A DNA stretch of 37,043 nt, from NCBI GenBank assembly GCA_038120295.1, contig JAYOLL010000030.1, positions 1 through 37,043 on the forward strand, read 5' to 3'. Positions 33,976 through 37,043 of this stretch are shown here, one piece after another (the first letter of the stretch is position 1; the number at the start of each line of letters is the position of its first letter). Source of the DNA: JAYOEY01 sp038120295 (GTDB taxonomy: Bacteria; Pseudomonadota; Alphaproteobacteria; MPNO01; UBA2964). The translations under genes and the position numbers were made by a program. The notes below the pieces were generated by a model. The model searched no databases. It was given only the letters and a program-made list of their open reading frames with translations, and was not told the origin of the DNA.

Positions 33976-34291
33976 CACCCATCCGATTTCCGCTGGCTCC
34001 TGAAGGGGCCGACAGGTCGCGAAATCCTGCCCACCCTCTGAGCGCGTAGGCAAGCGCTCTGCGTCTCTGTTTCCATAGTCGGTATTTCTCCACCGATGGC
34101 GACCGGCGAAATTCCTGCCTGGCGGTGAATGTCCTTTTGCCGGCCTGCCGCACTGCTTGCCAGGCCATCTTTCGCCGGTTTCGCACCTGGATCTCCCACC
34201 GTTCGTCATAATCGGGCCAGACGACAGCGTCTTCCCGTATCGGGCCGTCATGGCGCGCATGAAGCGCCGACAGATATTTCAGCTGGTTCAT
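33932..34291 (-). CDS. Small basic unknown protein downstream of the repressor
   Basis: 119-residue, Arg-rich protein of unknown function. Its ATG at 34291 lies 7 bp after the repressor stop, so translation could be coupled. The first ~55 residues (opening MNQLKYLSALHARHDGP, then a WPDYDERWEIQVRNRRKM-like stretch) look like a folded, protein-like composition. The C-terminus is compositionally biased and crosses into the convergent lipoprotein gene. There is no clear Shine-Dalgarno. It may be a real phage-type accessory gene or a chance open frame. Confidence 0.4.
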   Translation of the reverse strand: MNQLKYLSALHARHDGPIREDAVVWPDYDERWEIQVRNRRKMAWQAVRQAGKRTFTARQEFRRSPSVEKYRLWKQRRRALAYALRGWAGFRDLSAPSGASGNRMGVTPAARTARRRSFP

Positions 34292-34298
34292 CGATGCT

Positions 34299-34913
34299 TC
34301 AGCCGAGTTCGTTGATGACCTGAATGACGCGGCCGACGACTTCGATTTCGGACTGGATGAAGACCGTTTCGTGCGGCTCCGTGCTGTCGGGTTCGAGCCG
34401 GTCGGGGTTTGACCGGTATCGTTTGAACGTGGCGTCCCCGCCAAGCTTGACCACATAGTACCGGCCCGACTCCAGAGATTTGTCGGCGTAATCGACGATG
34501 ACGGTGCTGCCTTCCGGCGCAACCCGGTTCATCGACTGACCGTTCACCTTGAGTGCGATCAGCGTATTACGCTGATGCGTGACGGCGATGTAATCCGCCG
34601 CATCACCGACCGCATACGGATCCTCTGTTTCGGTCAGACGGCCGGCCATTACCCAACTGACCAGCGGCACGTTCTGAACAGGCTTTTCAATTGCGCTGAC
34701 ATTGCCGGCGGAGGGGAGTTCGAGAAGTTCTTCCAGCGTCCAGTTCAGGCCGCGCGCGATTCCTTCCAGCGTATCGCGTCTCGGATTGCGCGACTTCGTC
34801 CTAAGGACGTTTCGGATCGCATCCGACGTAAGCCCGCCATCCAGCGATGCCCGGCGCGCCGATTTCGAAAGTTCCCGCAGACGGGAACGAATTTTTTCCC
34901 TGAGGTCGGTCAT
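34299..34913 (-). CDS. S24/LexA-type phage-like repressor
   Basis: 204-residue two-domain repressor. The N-terminal ~65 residues form a helix-turn-helix DNA-binding domain. After the linker, the peptidase S24 domain has a cleavage site V-M-A90-G91, the nucleophile S127 (NGQSMN) and K164 (ATFKRY), as in phage CI-like repressors that self-cleave when RecA filaments form. It should therefore be an SOS-sensitive repressor, probably of the divergent promoter. GGAG precedes the ATG. The operator-like repeats are in the 118-bp gap upstream. It is not the housekeeping LexA, because the domain details and setting are phage-like. Confidence 0.85.
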   Translation of the reverse strand: MTDLREKIRSRLRELSKSARRASLDGGLTSDAIRNVLRTKSRNPRRDTLEGIARGLNWTLEELLELPSAGNVSAIEKPVQNVPLVSWVMAGRLTETEDPYAVGDAADYIAVTHQRNTLIALKVNGQSMNRVAPEGSTVIVDYADKSLESGRYYVVKLGGDATFKRYRSNPDRLEPDSTEPHETVFIQSEIEVVGRVIQVINELG

Positions 34914-34947
34914 CTCACGGCTCCAGATCGATGAGAAACATGCGTCA

Positions 34948-35018
34948 GGTAATTTAACCTCAAAAAAAGATTCGAGAATAAGGTAAAAATCCCTTGATTA
35001 TTTTTGAAGAATAAGGTA
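34948..35018. promoter_or_regulatory. Operator-like region with repeated AGGTWA boxes
   Basis: This AT-rich gap between the repressor and the divergent ORF carries an 11-bp direct repeat, AGAATAAGGTA, at 34975-34985 and 35008-35018 (33 bp apart, about three helical turns). A further AGGTAA and an inverted TTAACCT lie near 34948-34961. Together these give four AGGTWA-type half-sites that could bind the adjacent repressor. Confidence 0.6.
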
Positions 35019-35022
35019 TATA
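34994..35022 (+). promoter_or_regulatory. Divergent promoter overlapping the operator boxes
   Basis: TTGATT (34994-34999) and TATATA (35017-35022) are separated by 17 bp. The second operator box overlaps the -10 element, so repressor binding would block it. Transcription should begin within a few bases of the ATG at 35032, implying a leaderless or nearly leaderless mRNA. Confidence 0.65.
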
Positions 35023-35031
35023 AACCGCATA

Positions 35032-35250
35032 ATGAGAAATTCAAGATTTTCATACGGTAAATTTACTTCGTCGGATCGGTTGATGTCGCACTGGAAACAG
35101 CGTCGCCGGGCGGTCGATAGTGATAGGGCCCGAATCCGGTCGCACGACGTAGAGCGACTAATCGACCCGGATTTCGATGAAGTGGCCATAGACGAAGTCC
35201 TGGAGGGCATGGATCTGGATCCTGATTTGCGGAGCGGGTCGGATGAGTGA
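35032..35250 (+). CDS. Small unknown ORF at the divergent promoter
   Basis: 72-residue protein, basic in its first half (KQRRRAVDSDRARIR) and acidic in its second, with no recognised domain. The ATG at 35032 lies directly behind a good -35/-10 pair, so its mRNA may be leaderless. An internal ATG at 35083 is the alternative start. It occupies the place a cro-like gene has in phage immunity regions, but no helix-turn-helix is evident. The stop overlaps the next ORF's GTG. A real gene is likely; its function is unknown. Confidence 0.5.
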   Translation: MRNSRFSYGKFTSSDRLMSHWKQRRRAVDSDRARIRSHDVERLIDPDFDEVAIDEVLEGMDLDPDLRSGSDE

Positions 35251-35819
35251 GAACAGATCTGTTCGTTCCGGTGAGCGCGCCCATGGCCGGTAGGAAAACC
35301 AGACGCGCGCGCCTCAAACGCATCGCGTTCGGGAGGCCAGACGGGCAGAGCAGCGATCGCAATATTGCACCGACGCCGGAAACGCTGAAGAAGCTCGAGA
35401 AGGACGTGATTTCAACCCTTTTCGAGGAAGCGGCCCTGACGTCTGCGCAGCGCGATGCCGCACTGGAGATTCGCGGGATTCACGAAGCGATCGGGCGAGG
35501 CATGTTCGCTCGGAGCGCAGTCAACCCTGCAGCGGTCCGCGGCGGACCTCAGTATGGTCCCCGCGATTTCACGCATAAGATGTCCGTGGACGAGCTGGAC
35601 CGCTGGGAAAACAGATATCTGCCCTGGTCGCACGATCTTGCGGTTGCCGTGGTTTCCGGCATGCCCAGGACGCGCTGGCTTCAACTCGTTATCGATATTG
35701 TTGTGGATAATGTTTCGATCACGGCGGTCGAATCGCGCTATCGGCTGGCTGCCGGATCGGGACTACGGTATCTGGCGGAAGGGCTCGATCGGTTCAGTGA
35801 AGCCCGGAATTCCGTTTGA
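35247..35819 (+). CDS. Unknown protein with possible C-terminal helix-turn-helix
   Basis: 190 residues from a GTG at 35247 that overlaps the preceding stop; an ATG at 35283 is an alternative start. The N-terminus is basic (RKTRRARLKR). The middle is charged and helical. The C-terminus (ITAVESRYRLAAGSGLRYLA) looks like a possible helix-turn-helix recognition region, though I do not recognise the family. Position within the repressor-controlled transcript suggests an effector or transcriptional regulator of the module. It ends 69 bp before ribA. Confidence 0.55.
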   Translation: MRTDLFVPVSAPMAGRKTRRARLKRIAFGRPDGQSSDRNIAPTPETLKKLEKDVISTLFEEAALTSAQRDAALEIRGIHEAIGRGMFARSAVNPAAVRGGPQYGPRDFTHKMSVDELDRWENRYLPWSHDLAVAVVSGMPRTRWLQLVIDIVVDNVSITAVESRYRLAAGSGLRYLAEGLDRFSEARNSV

Positions 35820-35888
35820 ACGCTATCCCGTTTGAACAGGAGCGCGTCATGCTGATAGATTGACCGGGTAACATTGGCAGATGCGTTT

Positions 35889-37016
35889 ATGTCCCAAACA
35901 GACAAGGTAGAATCGAACGACCGGTCCGAAGCGGCGATGTTGGCTTGCGATCGCGCTGCCTACGAATTCCGCAGAGGCAGAATAGTCAGGGTCGAGGGCG
36001 ACGGAGATTCAGTGCTGGCGGTCGCCGCCGAAATGCTGAGTCCGCAGGCGCTTGACCGGATCAGATCTCTTGCGGGTGCTGACCCCGATATCGCGATCAC
36101 GCATCATCGCGCCCGGACCCTGAAGATTCCGCTCTATACGGATGAAATCGTGCGGATTCCCTTTTCGGCATGGAAGGACGCGGCAACTGCACGGACGCTG
36201 GGCGATCCGACCAAGGACCTCGCCAACCCCATGCGGGGGCCCTACACGCCAAGACGCGAGCCGGTCGGCAGCGCTGCCTTGGCGGCGGTTCAGCTGGCGA
36301 AGGTAGCGCGCCTGCTGCCCACCGCGGTGATGGTGTCGGCGGCCGCGGTTGATGAAGGGGCGCTTGAAGCGGCCGGAATCGCGACCGTCACGGCGGACGC
36401 GATCATGGAATACGAGATGGATACCGCTGGTTCACTCGTGCAGGTGACGGCCGCGCGCGTTCCGCTGGTAGATGCTGAAGACGCGCGCATGTTTGCGTTC
36501 CGCTCGCCCGAGGGCGGGCGCGAGCATCTTGCGATCGTCGTCGGCGAGCCGCCGACCGACAAACCGGTACTGGCCCGGCTGCATTCCGAGTGTTTCACCG
36601 GCGATCTGATCGGTTCGCTCAAATGCGACTGCGGGCAGCAGCTGCGCGGCGCCCTGGCCCAGATCGGCCAGGAAGGCGCCGGGGTCCTCCTCTATCTGCG
36701 GCAGGAGGGCAGGGGAATCGGTCTGATCAACAAGCTCCGCGCCTATGCGCTGCAGGGGCAGGGGTTCGACACGGTTGAGGCCAACGAGCGCCTCGGCTTC
36801 GAATCGGACGAGAGGGTTTTTCTGCCGGCAGCCCGCATTCTCGAGCGGCTCGGCTACCGGCAGGTCCGGCTGATGACCAACAACCCCGACAAGGTCGAGG
36901 CGCTGGAGGAGTTCGGCATCGACGTGGTCGAGCGCGTACCGCACGCGTTCCCGTCGAACGACCACAACGAATTTTACCTGTCGGTCAAAAAGGAAAAGAG
37001 CGGCCATCTGCTGTAA
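35889..37016 (+). CDS. ribA: GTP cyclohydrolase II RibA with divergent N-terminal extension
   Basis: 375-residue enzyme catalysing the first committed step of riboflavin synthesis, opening the GTP ring. The C-terminal ~190 residues carry the intact active site: zinc ligands C235, C246 and C248 (C-x10-C-x-C), RQEGRG (271-276) and TNNPDK. The N-terminal ~190 residues resemble a degenerate RibB-like domain. Neither the acidic DDExRENEGD-type motif nor the other DHBP synthase signatures can be seen, so it is unlikely to be bifunctional. The ATG at 35889 is preferred. A TTG 15 bp upstream is possible, and neither has a strong ribosome-binding site. No other rib genes are in the window. Confidence 0.9.
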   Translation: MSQTDKVESNDRSEAAMLACDRAAYEFRRGRIVRVEGDGDSVLAVAAEMLSPQALDRIRSLAGADPDIAITHHRARTLKIPLYTDEIVRIPFSAWKDAATARTLGDPTKDLANPMRGPYTPRREPVGSAALAAVQLAKVARLLPTAVMVSAAAVDEGALEAAGIATVTADAIMEYEMDTAGSLVQVTAARVPLVDAEDARMFAFRSPEGGREHLAIVVGEPPTDKPVLARLHSECFTGDLIGSLKCDCGQQLRGALAQIGQEGAGVLLYLRQEGRGIGLINKLRAYALQGQGFDTVEANERLGFESDERVFLPAARILERLGYRQVRLMTNNPDKVEALEEFGIDVVERVPHAFPSNDHNEFYLSVKKEKSGHLL

Positions 37017-37043
37017 GGGATGTCGAATTTTCTTGACATCTGA

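Noticed and set aside
34299..34913. Housekeeping LexA
   Set aside because: The DNA-binding domain and linker look like phage CI-type repressors, and the gene sits in a phage-like divergent module.
37020..37040. Inverted repeat GATGTC/GACATC after ribA as a terminator
   Set aside because: The stem is only 6 bp with a 10-base loop, and the window ends before any T-tract could be seen.

Overview
This window looks like chromosomal DNA of an alphaproteobacterium, probably a Rhodospirillales-like marine or soil lineage. The evidence is GC-rich coding DNA, dense short operons with 1-4 bp start/stop overlaps, hopanoid side-chain genes of the HpnI/J/K type, an alphaproteobacterial-style CheZ, and a RibA with a long divergent N-terminal region. 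The taxon is inferred from gene content only. The first ~200 bases, starting with 26 copies of TG, do not look bacterial and are probably a contig-end artefact.

Layout. (1) 1-6207: minus-strand hopanoid head-group operon, reading hpnL-like membrane protein, hpnI, hpnJ, hpnK, then a CDP-alcohol phosphatidyltransferase that runs off the left edge. A second CDP-alcohol phosphatidyltransferase is divergent and overlaps an N-acyl-D-amino-acid deacylase (to 7790). (2) 7791-8660: an AT-rich insert with one gene split by an in-frame amber codon. (3) 8665-9351: a deiodinase-like redox protein whose frame is interrupted by TGA exactly at the catalytic position. I read it as a selenoprotein, and it is the best find in the window. 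(4) 9457-12847: FAH-family hydrolase, BaiN/HI0933-type flavoprotein and ACMSD-like amidohydrolase. (5) 13075-14379: RhlE-like DEAD-box helicase. (6) 14431-17673: minus-strand aromatic-ring dioxygenase beta and alpha subunits with an aldehyde dehydrogenase. (7) 17842-24876: CheZ, a lone molybdenum hydroxylase large subunit, MsrA, a TauE/SafE permease, photolyase and an orphan TctC-type binding protein. (8) 25148-33070: a catabolic and general-metabolism stretch (ornithine cyclodeaminase-like, HpcH/HpaI aldolase, YajQ, two SDRs, esterase, MBL hydrolase, class II aldolase, ZapE). (9) 33168-35819: a DUF2390 protein, a small lipoprotein, and a phage-like control module: S24/LexA-type repressor, operator-like repeats, and small unknown ORFs. 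(10) 35889-37016: ribA.

How genes work together. HpnI, HpnK and HpnJ are known to act in sequence on bacteriohopanetetrol: add N-acetylglucosamine, deacetylate it, then contract the ring to a cyclitol ether. The dioxygenase/ALDH operon, the ACMSD-like enzyme and the FAH-family hydrolase all fit aromatic-compound catabolism, although they are not one operon. The repressor, its divergent promoter and the repeated AGGTWA boxes form a compact switch like a temperate-phage immunity region, without recognisable phage structural genes.
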